This document shows positions 14,090-20,661 of a DNA stretch of 22,647 nucleotides, piece by piece (the first letter of the stretch is position 1; the number at the start of each line of letters is the position of its first letter). Both the position numbers and the translations under genes were made by a program. Below the pieces are notes generated by a model. It had not been told where the DNA came from. It saw nothing but the letters and a program-made list of their open reading frames with translations, and made no database searches. Source of the stretch: Candidatus Bathyarchaeota archaeon (GTDB lineage: Archaea > Thermoproteota > Bathyarchaeia > Bathyarchaeales > Bathycorpusculaceae); NCBI GenBank assembly GCA_030673805.1, contig DAOVIH010000008.1:1-22647 (forward strand), given 5' to 3'.

Positions 14090-14971
14090 TCAGGGCATCA
14101 ACTTGGCAATGTTTCTGCCCCTAGACGTGCAGAAGAAGTTGGCTACTGGGTTGCACTTAGTCCTGAACAAGAGAAAATGAGGTTTGGTGAGCTTGTATTC
14201 AGTTAGGGTTTCGGCATATCCCATCCCCTTTGCAAAAACCAGCTCGGCTTCATCGTAAGCTTTTAGGAATTCCGGAGAAACCTCTTTCAAAGATAACCCC
14301 ACTGCATCGGTGCCTGTAGTTATAATTCTGTCTGCAATTTTGTCTATTCCACAAAAAGCCACATCCTCCAAAGTTGCATCGTTAAGCACTGGGCTACCTT
14401 TGACAACAAAAGTTACTTCTAATCCCATATTCTTCAATTGACTGACTAGCAAAGTGTCAAAAACGATCTCACCGGCGTTGTCGGCCAAATATAGAACGCG
14501 ACGGGATCCTTTCGCCAACTCGTAGGCCTTATCAATATCATTTACAACCAAATCCTTCGCAGCTTCTTTGAAGCTCTTCTTCAAAGTTGTTGAGGTAAAC
14601 CTGTGGCCAGGAATGTCGAACTCCATCACGTTGCCAACAACCGCGCATAAACAAGCTTTCTTGAACCTGTCTCGTTGAGTGTAGCCTTCTTCAACGATTC
14701 TACTTGCATATGGTAAAAGTTTCATAGCTTTCTGATTGCTTTTCTTCTTAGCCCTCGCGTAAGGGTCACTGCTTCCAGTGATTCTTCGTATTAAGCGATC
14801 ACGCTTCGTGCCCAAGCGAGCTGGAACTGCGGTGTACCCAAATTCTTTGCTGAACAATTTCAACAATTCTGACATAGTCCTGAACCGCAAAGCTGGGTTC
14901 GTCGTCGCTTCCGTCAACTGGGCAGCTGCCCTAGAAAGTAAACAAGCTGCGCATTCGGCTTCAACCTTCAA
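14090..14971 (-). CDS. DUF89/ARMT1-like metal-dependent phosphatase, subfamily I
   Basis: A protein of about 293 aa, probably a cytoplasmic damage-control phosphatase that removes phosphate from side-product sugar phosphates or related metabolites. From the TTG at 14971 it begins MKVEAECAACLLSRA, the usual start with the paired Cys7 and Cys10. The metal-binding motif is LYLADNAGEIVFD (160-172), where Asp and Asn are expected metal ligands. KGSPVLNDAT (191-200) and TGTDAVGLSL (219-228) are further family blocks. A longer form from TTG 15010 would overlap tpiA by 20 nt and add 13 residues without family support. GGGAAG precedes the chosen start. It sits between triosephosphate isomerase and the debranching enzyme, and this suggests, without proving, a glycolytic sugar phosphate as substrate. 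Confidence 0.85.
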   Translation of the reverse strand: MKVEAECAACLLSRAAAQLTEATTNPALRFRTMSELLKLFSKEFGYTAVPARLGTKRDRLIRRITGSSDPYARAKKKSNQKAMKLLPYASRIVEEGYTQRDRFKKACLCAVVGNVMEFDIPGHRFTSTTLKKSFKEAAKDLVVNDIDKAYELAKGSRRVLYLADNAGEIVFDTLLVSQLKNMGLEVTFVVKGSPVLNDATLEDVAFCGIDKIADRIITTGTDAVGLSLKEVSPEFLKAYDEAELVFAKGMGYAETLTEYKLTKPHFLLFRTKCNPVANFFCTSRGRNIAKLMP

Positions 14972-14990
14972 AGTTATTTCTTCCCAGTTC

Positions 14991-15674
14991 TCATTTCGTA
15001 GCTTCCGCAAACTCGCTTAACATAAAAAACGGGTCTTTAGCTTTGACTATGCCACTCGCAACCAGAACACCTTGTGTTCCAAGTTTAAGAGCAGCTTTAA
15101 CGTCTTCTCCACGGCTTATCCCAGCCCCACAGAGAACAGTTACTTTGTCGTTAACTGACTTAACCAGTTTAATCGTGTCCGTAACTACTTCTGGTTTGGC
15201 TTTGGAGACTGGAATCCCACTTCCAATAAGCTCGGGTGGTTCTATAGCGATGATGTCTGGCTTCAGAGCAGCAACTGCTGCACTAACGGATGGATTATTA
15301 GCGCAAACACAGGACAATAAACCGTTTTCCCTTGCGATTCGTATGCTCGTGTCAATGTCAAACAGATTGACACGCTTCTCAGAATGGTTGATCAAAGTTC
15401 CAACAGCGCCGGCTTCTTTGATTGCTTCTGCAAGAACAGCCCCCGTGTGGCTTCCAGGCCTTACCGGATCTATGTGTTGACTAAATACAGGTATTTTTAC
15501 AGTTTCTGTTATGGTTTTGATGTCAACAAATTGAGGCGAGACACCAATGTCAACACAGGTTTGTTTGTTTACTTCTTCAGCTTGCTTTGCTATTTCAAGA
15601 GCCTTTCCGCCCGTTGCTTCAGCATATGTTTTAAAGTTGACGATTATTAACGGACCCTGAAGTTTGAACCCCAA
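14991..15674 (-). CDS. tpiA: Triosephosphate isomerase, archaeal type
   Basis: A compact archaeal TIM of about 227 aa that interconverts dihydroxyacetone phosphate and glyceraldehyde 3-phosphate. All catalytic residues are visible. Numbered from TTG 15674, they are IIVNFKTYAEATGG with Asn13 and Lys15, LINHSEKR with His97, and IAIEPPELIGSG with Glu145. The phosphate-binding segment CGAGISRGEDV and the VASGIV motif follow. The short length, against ~250 aa for bacterial enzymes, is normal for tetrameric archaeal TIMs. GGTGA (15683-15687) lies 8 nt before the TTG. The alternative GTG at 15686 sits inside that GGTGA and adds only MNKS. It heads an operon with the DUF89 gene (19-nt gap to its TTG) and the debranching enzyme. 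Confidence 0.92.
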   Translation of the reverse strand: MGFKLQGPLIIVNFKTYAEATGGKALEIAKQAEEVNKQTCVDIGVSPQFVDIKTITETVKIPVFSQHIDPVRPGSHTGAVLAEAIKEAGAVGTLINHSEKRVNLFDIDTSIRIARENGLLSCVCANNPSVSAAVAALKPDIIAIEPPELIGSGIPVSKAKPEVVTDTIKLVKSVNDKVTVLCGAGISRGEDVKAALKLGTQGVLVASGIVKAKDPFFMLSEFAEATK

Positions 15675-15710
15675 AGATTTGTTCACCGACCTAAGTTAAG
15701 GCAAGCTTCT

Positions 15711-15723
15711 AATATTGTTTATC
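15711..15723 (-). promoter_or_regulatory. Possible TATA element of the tpiA operon
   Basis: The minus-strand sequence ATAAACAATATTA in the 50-62 nt gap after the arginine decarboxylase gene could drive tpiA, with a start near 15690. Read-through from the upstream gene is also possible. Confidence 0.25.
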
Positions 15724-15736
15724 TAGTAGCGGTTTC

Positions 15737-16279
15737 TTAGGGCAAAAAGACAGCTGCCGCTACAGTTGTTGTCCATAAGCAGTTTTTGTCCCCTCTTGCG
15801 GATTGGGTTATGTTCGTTGTCTTTATTATCATTCCACTAGTCTTGAAGAGCTGCTTTCGTTCGTCCCAAGCGGTTTCAGGGTCAAACTGAATTCCCATTG
15901 TTGTGGCGAGCATTGTAGCGGCTAAGTCCTCAGCGTAATCTCCTGCGACCTCGTCAGTTTGGCCGTAGGAATGGTGTTCAGAAAGATAGCCATAATTGTT
16001 CTTGATCGAAGGAATGGCAACTCCGATTGATGAAGCAAGTAGTCGGTGCGCTTCATTGGTTGAGTTTTTGGCTAAGACTGCGAATGTTATTTCACCAGGT
16101 TTTAGTGATTTCAACCCGCGTTCCCTTGATAGAAGTTTGCAACCAGGTGGTACTATGCTTGACACGTTCACTATATTGCAGTGATGTATTCCTGCGCTTC
16201 GTAGGGCTAGCTCGAAAGATTGAAGTTGTTCTTTGTGTTTGCCTACTCCCTTGGTCAGGAAAAAGTATTTAGGGATCAT
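15737..16279 (-). CDS. pdaD: Pyruvoyl-dependent arginine decarboxylase
   Basis: A 180-aa proenzyme that makes agmatine from arginine for polyamine (and agmatidine) synthesis. The self-cleavage site is in NIVNVSSIVPPGC (35-47). Cleavage between Ser40 and Ser41 would give a 40-residue beta chain and an alpha chain whose Ser41 becomes the pyruvoyl group. The start PKYFFLTKGVGKHKEQLQSF and the segments KPGEITFAVLAKNST and ATTMGIQFD match the family. The length is the usual one. It is divergent from orc1, with a symmetric TATA-like element (16310-16320) between them that predicts a short leader of about 9 nt on this side. This is the euryarchaeal-type pyruvoyl enzyme, not the AdoMetDC-derived one of Crenarchaeota. 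Confidence 0.94.
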   Translation of the reverse strand: MIPKYFFLTKGVGKHKEQLQSFELALRSAGIHHCNIVNVSSIVPPGCKLLSRERGLKSLKPGEITFAVLAKNSTNEAHRLLASSIGVAIPSIKNNYGYLSEHHSYGQTDEVAGDYAEDLAATMLATTMGIQFDPETAWDERKQLFKTSGMIIKTTNITQSARGDKNCLWTTTVAAAVFLP

Positions 16280-16309
16280 ATATTGTATCGCAAAACTAAA
16301 TTGCAGAAT

Positions 16310-16320
16310 CTATTTATTAG
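16310..16320. promoter_or_regulatory. Shared TATA-like element between pdaD and orc1
   Basis: CTATTTATTAG is nearly symmetric (CTAATAAATAG on the other strand). It could place transcription start sites near 16288 for pdaD and near 16342 for orc1. About 10 nt to the right is a small inverted repeat, TTTGTT (16324-16329) with AACAAA (16335-16340), a possible regulatory site. No recognisable origin recognition box was found here. Confidence 0.35.
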
Positions 16321-16402
16321 AGTTTTGTTCTAAAAACAAAGATTGTCCTCAGACAGGTAAAAGCAGAAATGTGCCCTGAGCGAGGAGTTTGAGGCTTAGC
16401 CT

Positions 16403-17578
16403 GTGAGATCCTATCAAAGTGTATTTAAAGATGAGACTAAACTCGATATTAACTATGTTCCTTACAGGTTGCCTCATAGAGAGACAGAAAAACGTCTTTT
16501 AATGGAATTCTTCAAGTTCATACTGCGTTTTCCAGACAGGATGACCCAAAGAGTGATTGTTACAGGCGACGTTGGCACAGGAAAAACTGCCCTGTCCCAA
16601 AGATTTGGGGCTGAGATAACTCTTAAAGCTAAAAACGCTGGGCACAAACTTCGTTACGTACATGTTAACTGCCGTGAATATCGCGGCAGATTTTCCCTTA
16701 TAATACATAACGTAGTCTCCATTTTTCATCCAAACTTTCCAAAGCGCGGCTATACAGCAGAAGAGATCTTGGAGGCCCTCTTGAAAATTCTAGAAGAAGA
16801 GAATGTGTACATAATCCTAGCTCTGGATGAATTCGGCAGTCTTATTGAACAAGAAGGATCAGAAGCAGTATACAAGCTTACACGAATCCAAGAAATGAGA
16901 TTAAATAAACCGCAGAGAGTTTCGCTAATATGTATTCTACGTGACCTAAAACCAATAGGCCAATTGGACTCTAGCTCCAAAAGCACGCTTCAGCAAAACA
17001 TCATTAACTTGGAAAACTATTCAAAGAAACAACTTGCAGATATTCTAAGCGATCGAGTTAATCTTGCCTGTAAACCGCTAACAGTTTCAGAAGACGTTGT
17101 GAGTCTTATAGCTGAACTTGCATTTTCTGAGAATGGAAACGCTCGTTTCGCAATTGAACTTTTGTGGCGAGCCGGAAAATACGCCGATGCAGAAGATCGG
17201 GATGAAGTTACTCCTGAGTGTGTACGGCAAGCTGTTTCTAGCATAATTCCAACCATAAGAAAAAATGAGTTATCCTCATTGAAGACTCATGAAAAATTGT
17301 TCTTGCTTGGCGTCGCCAGAATCTTCAAAGAAAGACAGAAAGCCTATACTACGCTAAATGAAATTGAGAAAGCATACGCTGTTGTTTGTGAGGAGTTCAA
17401 CGAACAGCCACATAGCCACACCCAACTTTGGAAATACTTGCGGTTTATGTCTGCCTTGGGAATTTTAAAGACTGAAGTTTCAACTCTCGGCAAGAGAGGC
17501 AGATCAACGTTAGTCTACTTGCCAACTGTTCCAGCCCGAGAGTTGGAGAAAGAATTAAGTGAGGCCCTAAAAAACTGA
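16403..17578 (+). CDS. orc1: Orc1/Cdc6 replication initiator ATPase
   Basis: A 391-aa AAA+ protein that marks and opens archaeal replication origins and helps load MCM. Walker A is GDVGTGKT (55-62, Lys61) and Walker B is ILALDEFGSL (137-146, with D141 E142). The arginine-rich sensor region ICILRDLKP follows. The AAA+ lid contains FSENGNARFAIELLWRAG, the sensor 2-like segment. A C-terminal winged helix (about 295-380) ends with GKRGRSTLVYLP. The N-terminus is the usual PHRETEK entry. The start is GTG at 16403. Immediately downstream and co-directional are a small winged-helix gene (15-nt gap) and the molybdopterin genes. Archaeal orc1 genes are often beside an origin, but no ORB-like repeats were recognised upstream. 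Confidence 0.93.
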   Translation: MRSYQSVFKDETKLDINYVPYRLPHRETEKRLLMEFFKFILRFPDRMTQRVIVTGDVGTGKTALSQRFGAEITLKAKNAGHKLRYVHVNCREYRGRFSLIIHNVVSIFHPNFPKRGYTAEEILEALLKILEEENVYIILALDEFGSLIEQEGSEAVYKLTRIQEMRLNKPQRVSLICILRDLKPIGQLDSSSKSTLQQNIINLENYSKKQLADILSDRVNLACKPLTVSEDVVSLIAELAFSENGNARFAIELLWRAGKYADAEDRDEVTPECVRQAVSSIIPTIRKNELSSLKTHEKLFLLGVARIFKERQKAYTTLNEIEKAYAVVCEEFNEQPHSHTQLWKYLRFMSALGILKTEVSTLGKRGRSTLVYLPTVPARELEKELSEALKN

Positions 17579-17593
17579 AAGGAGTGGAACCTA

Positions 17594-17875
17594 ATGCAAG
17601 TGGAAGAGGTGTTCTCATCAAAACCTAGAATGAAGATCATGAAAATCATCGCACACCTCGGAGAACTTAACATATCTGAAATCGCCAGAAGAATCAAAGT
17701 GAATTATTCCACGACAAATCAACATTTGAGAGTCTTAGAAGATGAAAACATATTTCGACAAAGAACCTACGGCCGAATCCGGTTGTACAGGTTTAACGAG
17801 CATTCACCCAAGGCTAAAGCCGTGAAAAACCTAATAGAAGTTTGGGAAAAAGAAGATAAGGAATCAGATTTGTGA
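17594..17875 (+). CDS. Small winged-helix (ArsR/MarR-like) transcriptional regulator
   Basis: A 93-aa one-domain DNA-binding protein: SSKPRMKIMKIIAHLGELNI opens the first helix, SEIARRIKVNYSTTNQHLRVL is the helix-turn-helix, and RTYGRIRLYRF is the wing. There is no ligand domain and no metal-binding cysteines. A strong GGAGTGG site precedes the ATG by 7 nt. It lies 15 nt after orc1 and 18 nt before moaC, so it is probably in one transcript with either or both. A role in controlling the molybdopterin genes is an inference from position. Confidence 0.8.
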   Translation: MQVEEVFSSKPRMKIMKIIAHLGELNISEIARRIKVNYSTTNQHLRVLEDENIFRQRTYGRIRLYRFNEHSPKAKAVKNLIEVWEKEDKESDL

Positions 17876-17893
17876 AAATGAGGTGGAAATGAA

Positions 17894-18331
17894 ATGACAA
17901 TGATTGATGTCTCAAAGAAACCTGAAATTAACAGAGAAGCAAAGGCTAGGGGAATAATTCGGCTGAGAAGCGAGACGGTGGACCTAATTAATAAAGGAAG
18001 AATTGCCAAAGGAAATCCTTTGTACACTGCAAAAATTGCAGGGGTTCTCGCCGCCAAGAAAACAAGCGAATTAATTCCACTTTGTCATCCCTTACCATTA
18101 ACGAATGTGAAGATCGAAATAAAGACTCTAGACAAGTGCACTGTTGAGGTTACATCCCAAGTCAGAACCAAAGCTCAAACAGGAGTAGAAATGGAAGCGT
18201 TAGCTGCAGTCTCCATAGGCCTGCTAACAATCTGGGACATGGTAAAACAGTACGAAAAAGACGACAAGGGACAATACCCTAGCACAAAAATCGAAAACAT
18301 TCAAGTTTTGAGCAAAATAAAAAAGGAGTAG
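17894..18331 (+). CDS. moaC: Cyclic pyranopterin monophosphate synthase MoaC
   Basis: A 145-aa enzyme of molybdenum/tungsten cofactor synthesis that converts 3',8-cyclo-H2GTP, the MoaA product, into cPMP. Family blocks in order: MIDVSKKPEINREAKARG (3-20), the LIPLCHPLPLTNV active-site loop (60-72), QVRTKAQTGVEMEAL (88-102), and WDMVKQYEKDD with the Asp and Lys typical of the site. The length matches archaeal MoaC. GAGGTGG lies ahead of the start: ATG at 17894, or possibly ATG at 17900, which would begin MIDVSKK. The next gene, moaB, starts 4 nt after the stop, showing a moaC-moaB-moaA operon. Confidence 0.95.
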   Translation: MTMIDVSKKPEINREAKARGIIRLRSETVDLINKGRIAKGNPLYTAKIAGVLAAKKTSELIPLCHPLPLTNVKIEIKTLDKCTVEVTSQVRTKAQTGVEMEALAAVSIGLLTIWDMVKQYEKDDKGQYPSTKIENIQVLSKIKKE

Positions 18332-18335
18332 GAAA

Positions 18336-18866
18336 TTGAGCGAAACCACAAAGAGACACAAATCTGAAGTTTCTGGAAACCTGAACTTTGCAGTTTTTGT
18401 TTGTAGCTCTTCTAGGTATCAGCAAATCCAAAAAGGAAAGAAAACTGGAGACGTTTCAGGGGATTTAATCGAAGCTACGTTGAAAAACGCGGGGCACAAC
18501 GTTCTATTAAGGAAGATAATTCCTGACCGTGAAGCCTTGATCAAGAAAGCCATTCGAAGTGTCATAGATTCTTCAAGTATTGACGTAGGCATTTTTTGTG
18601 GCGGAACCGGAATAACACCAAGGGACATTACCATTGAAACAGTTGCTCCTTTCTTAGACAAGACGCTTCCTGGCTTCGGAGAGATCTTTAGACAATTAAG
18701 TTATGAAAAAATAGGCTCCGGGGTCATATTATCTCGTGCTTTAGCCGGGGTAACAAAGGGTAAGCTTATTTTCTGTATTCCGGGCTCACCCCACGCAGTT
18801 AAAATCGCTGTTGAAACGCTTATATTACGGGAAAGCCCTCATATCGTTAGGCACGCACGGGAATAA
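18336..18866 (+). CDS. moaB: Molybdopterin adenylyltransferase-type protein MoaB
   Basis: A 176-aa member of the MoaB/MogA family, which adenylylates molybdopterin before metal insertion. The signature FCGGTGITPRDITIE (87-101) is the MPT-binding loop with the catalytic Asp. GSGVILSRALAGV, CIPGSPHAVKIA and the SSSRYQQIQKGKKTGDVSG phosphate site also fit. The start is TTG at 18336, only 4 nt after the moaC stop, served by GGAG at 18326-18329 within the end of moaC. The archaeal MoaB carries the adenylyltransferase role that MogA has in E. coli; this is family knowledge, not read from the sequence. Confidence 0.92.
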   Translation: MSETTKRHKSEVSGNLNFAVFVCSSSRYQQIQKGKKTGDVSGDLIEATLKNAGHNVLLRKIIPDREALIKKAIRSVIDSSSIDVGIFCGGTGITPRDITIETVAPFLDKTLPGFGEIFRQLSYEKIGSGVILSRALAGVTKGKLIFCIPGSPHAVKIAVETLILRESPHIVRHARE

Positions 18867-18868
18867 CG

Positions 18869-19801
18869 ATGGTCTTAATTGACAGTTTTGGTCGCCCTCT
18901 TTTAAATCTTCGAATTTCAATAACTTCCCGGTGCAATCTACGGTGCAATTACTGCCACAAAGAGGGAGAAGAAGAGTATCTAGCAGAGACAACAAAGGAA
19001 ATGACCGCTGGTGAAATCGTCAGAATAGCGAAAGTTGCCGTCAGTTTAGGTATCTCCCGGATCAAAATCACAGGAGGAGAACCCCTCATGCGAAAAGATC
19101 TGCCACAGATTATCAAGGAAATATCCAGCATAGAAAATGTGAGGGATCTTTCAATGACAACTAATGGAACGCTACTCAGCTTCACGGCTCAACAGTTGTA
19201 CAGTAATGGGTTAAAACGTGTAAACATAGGTCTTCCGTCCTTGGATGCTGAAACCTACAACAAACTTACCGATGGAAAAGTTGAAGATGCCTTGAAAGGC
19301 ATTAGAGCGGCCGTGAAAACAGGATTTCAACCCGTTAAACTCAACATCGTCATTTTAAACAACATTAACGCGCAAGCCGTTTCAGAAATGATTGATTTCG
19401 CAGGACAAAATGGGGTGATCCTGCAACTCATAGAACTTGATCCAATCAACGTGAAAAAAGAGTATTATGCTATACACCACAAATCTATGGATGAATATGA
19501 AGAAGCATTAAAGGACAAAGCATTGAAGGTTGAAACTAGACGGTTTATGCACAACCGACACATCTACCATCTTCCCAAGGCAACTGTGGAGGTTGTTCGC
19601 CCAATAGAAAACACCGAGTTTTGCACCCATTGTACGCGATTAAGAATCACGAGTGACGGGAAACTGAAGCCGTGCCTTATGAGAAATGATAATACGGTTA
19701 ACTTATTGGCCGCTCTACGCAATGGCGAAAACGATGAAGAACTAAGGACAATATTCAAAACTGCAAATCAAAGAAGAAAACCCTACAACATCACAGCGTA
19801 G
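18869..19801 (+). CDS. moaA: GTP 3',8-cyclase MoaA (radical SAM)
   Basis: A 310-aa iron-sulfur enzyme for the first step of molybdopterin synthesis, turning GTP into 3',8-cyclo-H2GTP. The radical SAM cluster is SRCNLRCNYCHKEG with Cys22, Cys26 and Cys29. The SAM-binding motif is ITGGEPL (67-73). The second, GTP-binding cluster is FCTHCTRLR plus CLM, with Cys252, Cys255 and Cys269. The C-terminus ends RRKPYNITA and lacks the terminal Gly-Gly found in bacterial MoaA. The CHKEG variant and this ending agree with the archaeal subgroup as I recall it. The ATG is 2 nt after the moaB stop. It is the last gene of the operon; moaD, moaE and metal-insertion genes are not in the window. Confidence 0.95.
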   Translation: MVLIDSFGRPLLNLRISITSRCNLRCNYCHKEGEEEYLAETTKEMTAGEIVRIAKVAVSLGISRIKITGGEPLMRKDLPQIIKEISSIENVRDLSMTTNGTLLSFTAQQLYSNGLKRVNIGLPSLDAETYNKLTDGKVEDALKGIRAAVKTGFQPVKLNIVILNNINAQAVSEMIDFAGQNGVILQLIELDPINVKKEYYAIHHKSMDEYEEALKDKALKVETRRFMHNRHIYHLPKATVEVVRPIENTEFCTHCTRLRITSDGKLKPCLMRNDNTVNLLAALRNGENDEELRTIFKTANQRRKPYNITA

Positions 19802-19826
19802 ATTAACTCTGGCATTTTGAGTGTGA

Positions 19827-19930
19827 TTATAGAAGAGTGTTATAGAATATTGCGATAATTGGAATAATGGCTTTTGCGAAACACGCCTTAAAACACTCTA
19901 ATCTTAGTCTTGTTATAGAAGAGTATTCTA
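19827..19930 (+). repeat. Three TTATAGAA repeats before the split winged-helix gene
   Basis: TTATAGAA occurs at 19827-19834, 19840-19847 and 19913-19920. The first and third extend to the identical TTATAGAAGAGT, 86 nt apart, and the first two are 13 nt apart. The third also forms a dyad, TAGAA-gagta-TTCTA (19916-19930). The third copy is positioned to act as a TATA box for the gene at 19947. The array could be a regulator-binding region, perhaps autoregulatory. Confidence 0.5.
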
Positions 19931-19946
19931 ATAGAGGAAAACAGAA

Positions 19947-20298
19947 TTGAGTTCACTGCTAAAATCGAAGAGGAGAGATAAACTCTACATAATGGCTGAG
20001 ATCTTGGAGATTGCTAGGAATGGAACCCTTAAAACTCAAATCATGTATAAGGCAAATTTGAGCTACGCCCAACTTACTGAATACGTCAAGTTTATGATTT
20101 GCCATAATCTATTGAAAAAAAAATAGCCAAGGTGGAAAAAACATTTTCAGGTCAACTGAAAAAGGTTTGGAATTTGTTCGGCGACACGACGAAATAAATG
20201 AGCTACTTAAAGAAGAGAACTGGAGCTTTCAAAACAAGATCCGAATTCCGCCTGAAAACTTGCTGAAAAAGGGAAAATCGATTGTTCAACTTGACTAA
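19947..20298 (+). pseudogene. Winged-helix (HTH_45-like) regulator split by a frameshift in an A9 run
   Basis: Two consecutive frames together encode one archaeal winged-helix protein of about 116 aa. The first (TTG 19947 to TAG 20124-20126) gives 59 aa with KRRDKLYIMAEILEIARNG, LKTQIMYKANLSYAQLTEY and CHNLLKKK. The second, ending at TAA 20296-20298, continues as NSQGGKNIFRSTEKGLEF (the wing plus the 'TEKG' motif of this family), VRRHDEINELL and a tail ending KKGKSIVQLD. Joining needs eight A rather than nine at 20115-20123. It may be a real frameshift mutation, an assembly error in a homopolymer, or a site of transcriptional slippage. GAGG lies 9 nt before the TTG. I see no sign of further decay, which argues for recent damage or an error. 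Confidence 0.72.
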
Positions 20299-20595
20299 AA
20301 CTTAGAAGGCTTAGTTTTAAACTCTCTTGGTAGCAACCGGCAATAGTAACTAACAATTTCTGCAAAAGGGGAACAATATCACCTTTCCTAATCGAAAGTT
20401 TATCTGCTTTTGTGAAGTTGTACTTGCTAGCGCTAAATGTCTATCTGCCAGCCTTAGAAGCATATTCTAAACAAGACTTCTCTCCAACATATTTCAACTT
20501 AAGCTTCACAATGTATTCGACTCTTTTGTTGAACATCGCTCAAATGCAGAAATATTCTCTTTTGGGAATACATACTTTATTTTTGGAGGGCTAGC
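20299..20595 (+). other. AT-rich intergenic region before the GT2 gene
   Basis: About 350 nt lie between the split regulator and the GT2 synthase. Only short, low-quality frames occur here. A TATA-like ACTTTATTTT (20574-20583) and the GGAGG site (20585-20589) sit at its right end; used together they would conflict, so the promoter is probably further upstream. No tRNA or repeat was seen. Confidence 0.4.
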
Positions 20596-20661
20596 ATGTC
20601 TCTAGGAAACGAGAAGGCTTTCAACCCAGCAGACAGGAAAGTTCTACCTGATGAAGTTTAA
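20596..20661 (+). CDS. Short upstream ORF (21 aa) overlapping the GT2 synthase start
   Basis: An ATG at 20596 with a strong GGAGG 6 nt upstream opens a 21-codon frame (MSLGNEKAFNPADRK... ending PDEV). Its TAA (20659-20661) lies 8 nt beyond the ATG of the GT2 gene, in another frame. The GT2 gene itself has only a weak, distant AGGAAA. The arrangement looks like a leader peptide whose translation delivers ribosomes to the synthase start by coupling. The peptide has no recognised function. Confidence 0.4.
   Translation: MSLGNEKAFNPADRKVLPDEV

Noticed and set aside
16280..16402. Replication origin with ORB repeats upstream of orc1
   Set aside because: Only one small inverted repeat is present; no repeated ORB or mini-ORB sequence could be recognised.
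20112..20126. Programmed -1 ribosomal frameshift on the A run
   Set aside because: Counting bases shows the second half needs a +1 shift (or one A fewer), so the classic -1 slippery heptamer does not explain it.
20412..20594. 60-aa frame between the split regulator and the GT2 gene
   Set aside because: No ribosome site, low-complexity composition and no recognisable motif; treated as chance in AT-rich DNA.
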